Origin: Cheilinus undulatus | Taxonomy: Eukaryota; Chordata; Actinopteri; Labriformes; Labridae | NCBI RefSeq assembly: GCF_018320785.1 | Contig: NC_054872.1 | Location: 40,474,551-40,538,550 of the forward strand | Length of the DNA: 64,000 bases | Reading direction: 5' to 3' | Part shown: piece by piece, positions 47,172-58,000 of the stretch | How positions within the stretch are numbered: position 1 is the first letter of the stretch | How the letters are laid out: every line of letters starts with the position of its first letter | Notes under the pieces: generated by a model | Told to the model about the DNA's origin: nothing | What the model saw: the letters and a program-made list of their open reading frames with translations, nothing else | Database searches by the model: none | Translations under genes and position numbers: made by a program

Positions 47172-47224
47172 CTGCAGAGCCTGGATCAGACATCACTCAG
47201 ACTACTGCAGCCTCCAGTAGATAG
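47172..47224 (+). pseudogene. Orphan exon-like fragment (Ig-gene stalk type)
   Basis: A pyrimidine-rich TCTCTGTTTAG acceptor is followed by an open stretch which, read in the phase left by the Ig gene's exons, gives A-A-E-P-G-S-D-I-T-Q-T-T-A-A-S-S-R and then TAG. The acidic, Ser/Thr-rich composition resembles the 66-bp stalk exon at 42067. It could be an alternative last exon giving a soluble form, a remnant of a duplicated Ig gene, or chance. It lies 4.7 kb past the stop of the Ig gene. Confidence 0.2.
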
Positions 47225-47586
47225 AAGGGAAGGTAAAATTCTATTCCTAAATGATCTCTTGGTGATCGTACAAAAATCAAAAGACATGCAAACGTAGAAG
47301 GCAAAAAAGGTGGTAATTTCAACGTGTAGCTGCTAACCTGCTTACTGCTAGCTTGTTTGTAAATTCAGGATGACACACAGGTGGGAACTATCAACAGTCA
47401 TGCAGGGGGATTTCAAAATAACAGCATAGCTTAAAGGTGATAGTGTTGATGGATGTTTTTTTCTTTCTACTGATCAGATTAAATAATTAATCAACCAATC
47501 AATGTACATTGATTGATCGTTACACCCCTATTATACAGTAAGTGTGAGCATGTTTTAATACTGTATGTTCAAATGTGGATCTGAGT

Positions 47587-48146
47587 TAACCTTCAAAGCA
47601 GATGGATACGCCTGTTTCCTGTTTTTTTTCACTGGCAAATCCATCTTGCAAAGCTCCCATCTGAACCGTTTGGGCCCGGTTAGAAAGTGACAGGACCAAT
47701 CAGCGATGAGGGGCAGTACTTTCAGGCACAGCAGAGTCCTGATGTAAACAAGCAGCAGCAAGAGCTGGAGCAGTTTTGAGGGAGAGCTTAGCGTGGATTC
47801 TGCTAAATCGCCAGTTTTATCAGAACTTAACATTTCTTCGTTAAAAGAATTAACAAACAAGTGAGTTGTTTTCTCTTCAAAAACGACAAAAGTCGAGTAT
47901 TTACATGTCTATAGTCGCTATGTTTCGCGTTATTCCTCAGTAGCTGCACAGGCACAGCTTGATAGCAGCTCCCTTATGTGTTTTGTGCTCCATCACGTGT
48001 TTTGTTGCTCTGATTGGCCTGTAGAGATGTGACAGACAGAAAGTTAACCCAATCATACTCTGAGTGTTTTTCAAAGCCTCTGCCTTTTCTCAAACATTTC
48101 CTATTGAAGCTTTGTGTGAAACACATCCATCTGGCGTGTCAGGTTA
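47587..48146 (-). mobile_element. 560-bp TIR element with 9-bp TSD, copy D
   Basis: Flanked by perfect 9-bp repeats GATCTGAGT (47578-47586 and 48147-48155). Ends TAACCTTCAAAGCAGATGGAT and ATCCATCTGGCGTGTCAGGTTA match copy A in reverse orientation, as does the interior, including CTTGCAAAGCTCCCATCTGA and GACAGGACCAATCAGC. Confidence 0.8.
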
Positions 48147-48749
48147 GATCTGAGTACCTCAGAGCAGAAAGAGCAGAGTCTTTGGTGCCCCTTGGGGGTC
48201 CTGGATCACAAGTTGGGAACGAGTATCTTACATGATGCATTTACTGTATGTATGATGCTTGCTTTTGAAGATTGTATGCATATATGTGGTTGTATTTATG
48301 ACATGTGTGAACTGTCTTCATGTTTTAAAGTATCAGCTGGCTGTGATCAGACATGTTTACTTTACTTAGCCTTGTTGTTCACTATTATGTAACACTGCTT
48401 TGACAAAGCTCAACCTATATTGTTGTTAGAAACTTTGATGATAATAAATGGAGAGCAGTGATTTTGGCAGTAAACCGAGCCACTCTTAGATCCACTTTAA
48501 CATGATGATAATGTATGTGGGGCTGATATTGATAGTTGTATCCTTTACAAACACGTGGGGGTTTCTGGAAGGGATGAAAACATTACATATGATCACTGTT
48601 GCCATAACAACGGCTCTATACTTCTCTCTCCTCCTCCTCTCGTCTCCATCCCTCTGCTACTGCAGTGCATCACACCCCCTTCTCCCTCCTCCTCCTCCTC
48701 CTCCTTTATGCACCTCCCTCCCCCCAGCCGTCACCCATCCCAAAGACTG

Positions 48750-49097
48750 ATTAGCGCGGCATCCTCGCGCTGACACATCATGTCAGTTCTGGACCTTTCT
48801 GGTTTCGTGTCTGCACGCGCGAGCGTCCCTCTGCGTTTTTTTTCATGTTTGAGGTGTCGCTGTGCCTGTCCGGGAGGAAGACTGGGGTCATCAACGGACA
48901 CTGCCCACCGTGAATTTTTATACTGAAGGCAATAAGAAGAAGAAGGAGGATCTTCATTTTTTGTTGCTGTCCTGTTTTACTCCTAAAATCTCTCGGACGG
49001 TTCCCCGGTGTGAGGAGAAGCACGTCCGGGATCTGAGAGCCTGACGCGGCATGGAAGCCGTCAACCTCTGACCCATCTATAAGCCGAGAGGATACCA
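48750..49097 (+). other. Candidate non-coding first exon and promoter of the plus-strand gene at 50.4 kb
   Basis: After a long pyrimidine tract (about 48620-48730) comes a CpG-containing stretch unlike the AT-rich surroundings (GCACGCGCGAGCG, CTCTCGGACGG, CTGACGCGGC). It ends at a plausible donor, CCA|GTGAGA, at 49097/49098. Two short upstream open frames occur: ATG at 48845 (22 codons) and ATG at 49051 (six codons). A spliced 5' UTR joining the acceptor at 50371 is the simplest reading. The 5' end is a guess. Confidence 0.4.
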
Positions 49098-49908
49098 GTG
49101 AGAGGAAAAGCCAGGTTTATTTATATCAAAGTGATTTTGTTAATGAGGTGGCAGTAAAGGGACGCGTAGATTGGTATATTTTAGAGGAGGACATAGGGGG
49201 TTTAAGCGATTTTCAAAATAACTTGATTCCAGCCTCTTAAAAATAGAGACCTATAATTAATTTATAGCCACGTTGCTGGAATGCACAAAAGAATAGCGCG
49301 TATTTTAGCCTCCAAAGACGCACAGAAAGCAGGCTGTCCATAAATAGCCCCATTTTGCTGATCGATGCATGCCTTTGAGTCCTGTTTTTAGTCTTTGTGT
49401 CATGTAGTGGTGACCCATTTGAGACACCTGTGCAGCTGCAGTCCAGCCTGAGAGCTCCACATGCAGACAGCAGATGGTTTAAGTGATGTGCAAACAATGT
49501 GCATGATCTTGCTTGAATAAATCAAAAGCCTGGATCACAGCTTCTAGGTCCATCTGAGGAGCTATGTAAGAAAGAAGGTGCAACTTAGACCGCAGAAAGA
49601 CAGCAATAACACTAAGATGAGGCAATAGTAATAGAATAATTGTATTTCTTCCAAAGCCAAAGAGGAGTTCTCTTTCTGCTTCCATTTCACTCACACTGTG
49701 ACAAACACTGACCCTCCTTTTTTGGCCACCTGCACACGTGCACTAAAGGAAAAGCTGTTTTGACTTCCCTGCACAATCACTACAGCTTTTCGCTCCTTTT
49801 TCAATCAGCATCTTCCATTTTTCCATTGCACACTTTGGAGCAGATCTTCCAGTTGGGATAGCAGATCCTCAGCGTGAAGCCAAACAGGTCTAAGGGTGTG
49901 CCACGCTG

Positions 49909-49916
49909 TATAAATA
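49909..49916 (+). promoter_or_regulatory. TATA box TATAAATA, second promoter of the 50.4-kb gene
   Basis: CTGTATAAATAG is a near-perfect TATA box. Transcription starting about 30 bases downstream would give a continuous leader of about 430 bases to the ATG at 50373. Reading from 49940 to 50372 I find no ATG, so the signal-peptide ATG would be the first one met by a scanning ribosome. Confidence 0.5.
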
Positions 49917-50280
49917 GTTGAACAAAGGCCCATTTTGGATTGACAAGAGGCCGAAACCTGACACTGGGAGTGATTGCACCCTTTGGAAACTCTACACGCT
50001 CGCTCAGACAGAGGCTGGACAGAAACATAGATTTAGAACCTGGGAGGTTGAAGAGAAGAGGCACGCTGCTGCTTCCTCTCCTGCTGGAGCTGAAAGCTTT
50101 TTAAGAAGATCAACTAGAAGACCAACCCTCAAGTCTGTCCAGCTTTAATATCAGCTGGCAATAAGGAGGAGAAGAAGACAGGAGGGAGGACCACACCCAG
50201 AGTCCCAGCAGTCTCCTCCTCTCAGTGTTAATCCAGGACATCTCTTGTGTAGATCTGTCTCTTCCTCTGTTGTGAAGTGT

Positions 50281-50318
50281 CAGTGAGTGAGTGGGCGAGT
50301 GAGTGAGAGAGTGAGTGG
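50281..50318 (+). repeat. (GAGT)n-type short tandem repeat in the 5' leader
   Basis: An imperfect GAGT/GTGA repeat lies in the proposed 5' leader about 55 bases before the signal-peptide ATG; it contains no ATG. Confidence 0.7.
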
Positions 50319-50372
50319 GGCGTGTTGTGACGCTGTTTACGAGGCACCACCAGTCTTCTTTCTCCCGTCAGG

Positions 50373-50430
50373 ATGTCTGCACTGAAGGACCTGATGATGC
50401 TGTTACCTCTGGCCCTCCTGGCACTCCAAG
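50373..50430 (+). CDS. 5' coding exon (signal peptide) of a secreted or membrane protein; gene continues beyond the window
   Basis: ATG with A at -3 opens 19 codons plus one base and stops at a consensus donor, CCAAG|GTGAGT. The peptide begins M-S-A-L-K-D, continues with the hydrophobic core LMMLLPLALLALQ, and ends in phase 1, the usual phase after a signal-peptide exon in Ig-superfamily and other extracellular proteins. A strong acceptor (CTTCTTTCTCCCGTCAG) ends one base before the ATG, so the exon can be joined to the upstream non-coding exon or transcribed directly from the TATA box at 49909. I found no following coding exon in the remaining 13.5 kb, which points to a long first intron, as is common in neuronal adhesion or receptor genes. 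The protein cannot be identified from the signal peptide alone. Confidence 0.6.
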
Positions 50431-50867
50431 GTGAGTGGGCAGTGTTTTGTTACCATGACGATGCTGTGATGGAATCACCTCAGCATGCATACAACTACAC
50501 CACCATCGAATGTAAAGTTTGTTAGTGTAGAGCTGTTCTCTGTCACTGTCTCATGCTGTTATGCATCCTTATCTGCTGATGTTTAATGGACATGTGTTGG
50601 GAGTGTTGAGCTGTGCATGTGTGAGTGTTTTTGATTCCATTATTGTGCTGGATTGCTCACTAAAAGCCCAGATGTTGAGGGTTTTTCATTTTTCAGAGTA
50701 ATGAGATGAGGCCATGTGGCTGTTTAAGTTGATGGCACACACAAACTTAAACACAAATAGAAGCTGTTGTGTATTCAAAGCTGCTGAGCAGTGGCCATTG
50801 TACAGTTTTCTTGTGTGTTACTTTTGGATGCATTCAGTTCTGCCTTTATGGTGTGGTTTTGTTAGGG

Positions 50868-50965
50868 ATGCTGGATATTATTGGCACTATATCGGTAACA
50901 GCAGATATGAACATTTCTGCCAATCTTTACACCTGATATTTCGACTGTGAATATCAGCTGTTTGC
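50868..50965. mobile_element. Short fragment of the same MITE family
   Basis: TAGGGATGCTGGATATTATT followed by CTATATCGGTAACAGCAGAT matches the left part of the 27604 and 33062 copies. It lies in the first intron of the 50.4-kb gene. Confidence 0.4.
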
Positions 50966-53389
50966 AGCAGCAGAGGACTCCAAATGAGGGCGAAAAAGGG
51001 ATTTTTGCAAAGAGAAACGCTCCCAAAAGACCATGTTTAGTGCCGTCTATGACTATGCCAAGCATGCAAATTGCAAAAATAAAAACATTCTTATGCTACT
51101 TTTGCGTCAAAACAGGGCAGAAAATGGCAACAAACGGTAGAAGATCTGAAGCTTGGACGAGTGGTGTCACACCCCGCTCCTGTATGGTTTGGTTCAGTAG
51201 TTTTCCGTGGCCTAGCGCATTAAACCCTGATCGATCTTACCCAGGTTTCCTCAGCCATTGTCCATCCAGCCTTGTTCGTTGTGATGGGAAATCCATCTTT
51301 GTTTAGAGATTCAGATCATTTGTCTCAGCTCAGTAGAGCTGGCTGTTTGACTCCCAAACGGCTCTTCATTTGGCACCAGATTAGCTTTTTAATTGTGGAA
51401 TAACAACTAAGGAGGGAGGAAAGGAAACTGGCACTCAAACTGGAGGTATAGCTCACATTAAAGAACTGTTTCGTAGCACAGGCTTGTTTGTGAACTGCAA
51501 ATCATTACTCGATCACTCACCCCACAAGGTTTATTCAGGTGATGGTATATCATCATTTCAATTAAAAGCATTTTTGTAACAAAGTTAGGGTTTTTTATAT
51601 GTTAAGGGGGCTTGACTAGCCTCTTCAGTTAAATAACTCAAGACTTGTCTTCCTTCATCTACCTAGACGATGCTAGACCTCAGGTCTGCAGGGCTGGTAA
51701 ATCACCAGGTAAATCTAGAAAAAATCCTGTTATTTAAAGTGTAGGGATCAAACTGCAGCATGGAGGTCCATCTAGAGCTGTCAGGTACTAACTTTACTCC
51801 GTTCCCATTCATTCCTGGTGGCTGTCGCCCACTTCCTGACCCCTATCAGACATTCCTGCGTCAGCAGGATCACATGATTGCAAACAACCTATATCAGCTG
51901 TAAATATTAGTTTTATGAATGAACAAGTTGTGAAGTTTCAGGCAGGTCCATCAAGTCTTTTCTTTGTTAATCCTCATTCCTTAAACGAAATGTTCCAATA
52001 TTTGGTGCACAAGACTCCTTTTTTGGTGTGATGGTGTTGAAAAAAATCATTGACTTCATTAGATTTTTGAAGACCATCATTTTTCTTTGTCAGCTTTATG
52101 GTTTCTCTCTATTTTTTTAAATCCTGCCTGATGAAACTTTCTGAAGACAGTAGTGATAGTGAGTATGACACAGAAACAAAAAGATGTTCAATGATAAAAA
52201 CTGAAGAAGTTAGAGACAGAACTTTTAACTCACCCTTAAAATCCAGCAATAAGAAGAAATAGTTAATGAGAATGTCTAAAGATGCTTTAATCAAGTCAAG
52301 TCTCAGTGAGTTCTTGTTGAGAAAAAAAAGTTTAGGCTATGTTTTGTACATTTGTACATTTGGTAATAATCTGATGATCTGTGTTTACGCATTAAGATGC
52401 AACTAAAATGTTTTATAATAAAAACAGAAAGATGTGCATCAAGACAGAAGCAGCATTAAATAGGAATAGCAAAATAAAACACTGAAGATAATAACGGGCA
52501 AACTAAGATGATGATTCTGTGTGTCAACGCTGCATAAATCTGTGCATGTGCTGCAGGAAATTCAGCTTTTACACCACAAGAAAATCTAAACTTAGCAAGT
52601 GGATTTGTTTGGTCTCTTGTCAAAAATGCTTCATTATACTAACTCTATACCAGAATCATTTTATTTCAAGATGTAAAAAGGAAAAAAGAAAGCCTGAATT
52701 GTTTATATCTTGACTTGTCAGGGGAATGTGGCTTATGATAACTATAATAAGATAGACTTGCCTGGAAGTTGGACGTATACACTTAAGCAGATTTAAGTTT
52801 TTGCAGTGTGAATTTCAGTCAAGTCTCAGCTAGATGCCTGCTTTAAGCAACCACAACCCAGGGAAACAGGAGTCAACAAATTATTTTGAAAAGAGCAAAC
52901 ATTCCTTTAAATTTGTGCCAATCATCTTACTTGCTCTCATTCTTCTCCACTCCTCCTCCCGGCGTCTGTATCACAGCTCAATTTCCCACCTTCACAAGAA
53001 GCCATTTGCTGCCATTCATTCTTTTATGGCATGAAAAACACCCTCCAGTGAGATGGAGGCCCCCCTCCCTTCCCCAGCGACGTTCTGTAATCCATCACCT
53101 CTAAGTTACTGTCAGTCTGCTGACTGCCTCATGAAGCTCTGCACAGAAATCATCCTTCACCATCCTGTCGGTGAAAACTTATGATCATAGCCTCGTCTCT
53201 TAATTTACAACCTGGAGATTTATTTTGTAACACGTCTTCATGAAAACAGCCCACTGACATCACTTTCAAAGAACTGAATGCATTTAAGACTGAGATAAAG
53301 ATCATAGAATAGAGGAACGGAGAAACAAATGTGATTAAATGATAAAACATGATGAGTGATATGTTGTTTTGTGGATAATTTTTCATAAT

Positions 53390-53492
53390 GAGGGAAAAAA
53401 CCTGTTAAAAGTGGTCTTCTTGGTTTGCACCATAAGCTACCCTCAAAGCATTCTGGTGTCCAGCAAGGCCCCTTTAACAGCTTTTCTCCCTC
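53390..53492. mobile_element. Empty copy of the small MITE
   Basis: GAGGGAAAAAACCTGTTAAA ... TTTAACAGCTTTTCTCCCTC: about 103 bp with inverted ends of roughly 24 bp, matching the outer parts of 39246-39521. Confidence 0.6.
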
Positions 53493-53639
53493 CTATTATG
53501 TTGAATTCATAGCAGTCTATGACTTAACCTCCAGTGTTTTCTCAGCCACAATAAACACGTCATGCATTCATAACTTTAAGTCTTGTGACCTGAGCAGAGG
53601 CCTAGAAGGCAAAAAAGCATGGAGCAGTGGCATTTAACA

Positions 53640-55042
53640 CTTTTCACTCTGTGAAAGAGCTGTTGGAGAACTATTGGAGTGTCCATCCATCCATCCATTT
53701 TCCATACCACTTATCTGGTTTGTGATCGGGGGGGGCTGGAGCCTATCTCAGCTGTTATTGGGCGAGAGGTGGGGGAACTCCCTGGACTGGTCACCAGTCA
53801 ATCACAGGGCTGACATATAGAGGCAGACAACCAGGTACACTCACATTCACGCCCATGGCCAATTTTGGAGTCACCAATTAACCTAATGAGCATGTTTTTG
53901 GTGGTGGAAGCTGGAGAACCCGGAGAGAACCCACGCATGCACGGGGAGAACATGCAAACTCTGCACAGAAAAGCCCTGACTGGGAGGCAAACCAGGGACC
54001 TTCTTGCTGTGAGGCGACAGTGCTAACCCTTGCACCGCCGTGCAGCCTTATTTGGAGTGTTTCTGTGGGAATTTGAGTCCATTCATTCTGCAGAGCATTT
54101 ATGAGGTCAGGCACTGATGTTGGACGAGAAGGCCTGGCTCACAATCGCCATTCCAGTTCATCCCGAAGGTGCTCAGTGGGGTTGAGGCCAGTCAAGTTCT
54201 TCCACACCAAACTCATCAAACCATGTCTTTATAGTCCTTGCTTTGTGCATCGGGGCACAGTCATGTTGGAATTGAAAAGCTGAAAGCATAGCATAAGGGG
54301 CCCAGCCCAAACCATGAAAAACAGCCCCATACCACCATCCCTCCTCCACTAAACTTCACAGTTGGCACAACATAACAAGACAGGTAATGTTATCCCGGCA
54401 TCCACCAAACCTGGTCTCACCCATCTAACTGCCAAACAAATTATTGGGATCCGTCACTCTACAGAACATGTTTCTTCTTCTCCACAGTCCAGCGTCAGCG
54501 TGCTTTACACCGCTCCATCTAATGCTTACCGTTGGACTCGGTGATGTGAGGCTTGCATATTGCTGCTCTGCCATGAAAACCCATTCCATGAATCTCCCAC
54601 TGTAGTGTTTGAGCTTACATTAATGCCAGAGGTAGCTCAGAACTCTTCGGCTATAAAGTCAGGAGAGCATTGGTGACTTTTGTGCACCATGCACCTTAGC
54701 AGTCATTGGCCCTGCTCTGTGATTTTAATTGGTCTTCTGCTTCATGGCTGAGTTGCTGTTGTTCCTAAACGCTTCCACTCTCCAACAATATCACTTACAG
54801 TTGACTCTGGAATATCCAGCAGGGATGAAATTTCCCAAACTGTTTTATGGCAAAGGTGGCATCCATCACAGTACCAATCACTGAGTCACTGAGCTCTCCA
54901 GAACGACTTCTTTTGAATCACAAATGTTTTCAAATGGAGACATCATGGTTAAATTTTACACACCTGTGGCAACAGGTATGATTGAAACACCAGAAATTAA
55001 TAATTCAACAGGTGTGGCCAAATACTTCTGTCCATATAGTGT
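53640..55042 (-). mobile_element. Dead Tc1-like transposon, family 1 copy, interrupted by an L2-like insert
   Basis: The minus-strand 5' end is at about 55042 (CACTATATGGACAGAAGTAT on the minus strand) and the transposase relic runs down toward 53640. Shared blocks with the 18565 and 41205 copies include, on the plus strand, ACGCTTCCACTCTCC and GGTGGCATCCATCACAGTAC. A foreign repeat interrupts it at 53683-54049. Confidence 0.7.
53683..54049 (-). mobile_element. L2-like retroposon tail inserted in the Tc1 copy
   Basis: A well-known teleost repeat: (CCAT)n, then CCATACCACTTATCTGG, GGGGGCTGGAGCCTATCTCA, AACCCACGCATGCACGGGGA and GTGAGGCGACAGTGCTAACC. On the minus strand it ends in (ATGG)n, the 3' tail. 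It is flanked by near-identical repeats ATTGGAGTGT (53673-53682) and ATTTGGAGTGT (54050-54060), its target duplication. The family name is uncertain. Confidence 0.75.
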
Positions 55043-58000
55043 ATCCATTGTAAATGAAATGTTCATATGTCAGTAATATCATGCATGCTTAATTTAAACT
55101 AAGTTTTTGTCACCAGCACTTAGAAGGCTATTTATATTGCTAAGATTGAGAAGTTTGAATGAGAACTTAATTCCTGTGATGTTTTAGCTCTTGCATATGC
55201 ACCAGAATTAAAGCTTACAAAAGTATGGACAGCTTTAAGTATTTTTGATGCTTTTTGTCAGTGATGCTGTTCAGGAAGTGAAGGGCAAGACTTTCTTCAT
55301 TAACATCTAGGGGATTGCTAATTAGCTAGTTCAGGATCACTGTCAGCTGTTAGTCAGTGTTCTGGATCTGTTATGGTTTTTAAAGGATGGTCATATTTTG
55401 TTAAGACAACGATCAGCTGCAACATTAAAAGTCTGTTTGGCACTGCTGAGTGTGTGATGTTATGTGAAAGCTATAAATAGTCACACTGGCCCTCATGGTG
55501 GCTGCCATAACAAGGCATGGCCACTTTAATAATCAAGAATTTCTCCTGCTTTGAAAACTGTTGAAATAACTGAGGTAATTTTAACTAGAAATACATATAT
55601 AACACAGGCGTGGACATTGTCTAAGTCATTTTTAGATTTCAGTGCACAAAATTCATCATGCTGTAGCTTTAAAACCAAGTTAAAACACAAACAGTGGGAT
55701 TTTACCGTGACCACAAACAGGAAGCAATGCATTAAACCAGAGATTAACTGAGCACTTAACAGCCTACCATCTGCTCCATCACTCCACTGGCACAACAAAC
55801 ATACAAACACGTGAGGGTGTTATTCATCAACATGAACTGGCAAAATGAAGCAAAGCAGGCAGAGCGACAAGAGCTGAGTCACTGAGAAGACTGCAAAAAA
55901 GTTCAACACAGAAACCGACAGAAGCATCTAGTTTGTTTAAGGAGACGATGGGTTAGTTAATCACTAATCAAAGTACAAACATCTGGAACCAGACGCATGG
56001 ATGAGGACAGAAGTGAGACTGAAAATTGGATAAAATCCTCAGGAAAAAAAGAGGACAGAGGAACAGACTGAGGGTGAGAAAAAATAGCAGCTTGTGCTTT
56101 TTTGTGTCTCTCAGTGTGGATTATCGTTTCCTAAAAATAAAACAGGAGATTAAAATTAATAAGCTGCTGGAAAGTGACAAGAAGAGACAAAAAAACTCTC
56201 AGTTAAATGTGATGAAAAGCTCCACCTACGCTCTTTCACACCAGGCTCCCTCTGAGTTAAGTTTGACGACGGAGAAAAAATGTGAGGAAAAAAAATAGAA
56301 CAGCTCCTCTGTGAATAGAAAAAAATCTAGTTCACAATTAAAAACCAACATGAATCCACAGATTTCATTAAAACTTTGTTTTTACAGAACATACATGGAT
56401 TAACATGTAGTGACTCTAAACCAATATGCTGGAAAGCTTGCTGCCTCGCTTGCTGCTCAGAATGACACCAAAGAAAAAGCAAAAATCTCAAGACAGCATA
56501 AATGTGGTGTTGTTTCATTGTTTATGGGGTAAAAAGTTTCATTAAAATTTTAACTCATCTTAAGAAATGCTTTTTCCACAGTTTTACTTTTACTCAGTGA
56601 GTAATACTGACTGACGGTGGCTGTGGAACACTTGAAACGGATATTCAAAGTCTTTGCAATTTTACATTGAGGTACATTTTTCTGAAATTATTCCACATTT
56701 TTAGACCGTTTTTGCAGGTTGGTGAACCTCTGCTCATACTTACTTCTGAGAGACTCCGTCTCTCTAAAATGCTCCTTTAATGCTAAATTACTGACCTGTT
56801 GCCAATTAACGCAATTAGTTTACTCACTTTACCAGCCTTTTGATGCGCTGGCCCTACTTTTTTGAAACGTGTTGCTGCTATCAAACTTAAAAATATTTTT
56901 CATGAAATTTTAAAATATCTCAGTTTAAACATCTGATATGTTGTTGTTTTATTGTGAATAAAATATGAGTTTATGAGATTCGCAATGAACTGCATTCTGT
57001 TTTTTATTATCATTTTACACGGTGTCCCAACTTTTTTGAAACTGGTGATGAAGATCCAGACTCCTAGCAATAGTCCACTGCTGAAATGAACTCTTTAGCT
57101 TCCTTGTAACAATATTGCTAAAAGACTAAAGACAGAAACTGACTTTAAAAACATGACTATGTAACCAAAGATGAAAAAGAAAACCTTATTTTTGTGACAT
57201 AACAACTTTAACCACGAAACTGTATTTTTCTTTTTTTTAACATGACACTTGTACTCTGTCAGAAATGTTTACCGTAAAAATAATCCTTAAACAGGAACCT
57301 ATAAATAGGAAAACAAGAGATAAAAAAATACTTATTTTAGGACAGATCTCTACTTTTTCATGTTGTGTAGATACAGATGATAATAGTCATAACATGAAGC
57401 CTTAAAATTATTGTCTGTAGCTCAGCGATGCTAAATGCTCGTTGAATGACGGACGTTTGCTTTCAGAGGAGAAAGGGAGCTCAGACAGTCTCCTGAATAT
57501 CTTGGCTTAAGATAAATAAATCATGAAAGAATGTTTTTCCCTTTTAATAATTGTTTCAGGAGGATTTAACAATTAAAAACAGGCTAAAATTATGAGGCAT
57601 TGTCACGATATTTGATTCAGAATAGGCCGTCATATGACAGAGTCATGTGTTGTTATCTGAAATGCAGACCAGAGGCTCATAAAGCCTCTAATACCTGACA
57701 GAAACAACAGAGACGCTTTGTTTCTGCAGTCACAGCCATTTAGTCTGCAAACGGTCTCCAGCTCGATCTTATGGTCAGAGAGAGCTCGCTGTAAACAGGA
57801 TGTTTGAACAACCACACCACCTCTCCTTCCCTGGACCATTTAGACGTCACCTCCATTCCATCACCCCATCCAGACCACTGCGTCTGAACGGAGTAGAAAT
57901 CACATTACAGAGAAGCTCATCACTCTAAGTAGCAGAGGGGGAGCATAAATGAATTATAACTTTTGGAGTAATGCACTGAAGCGCAATTTTAAGAAACCAT

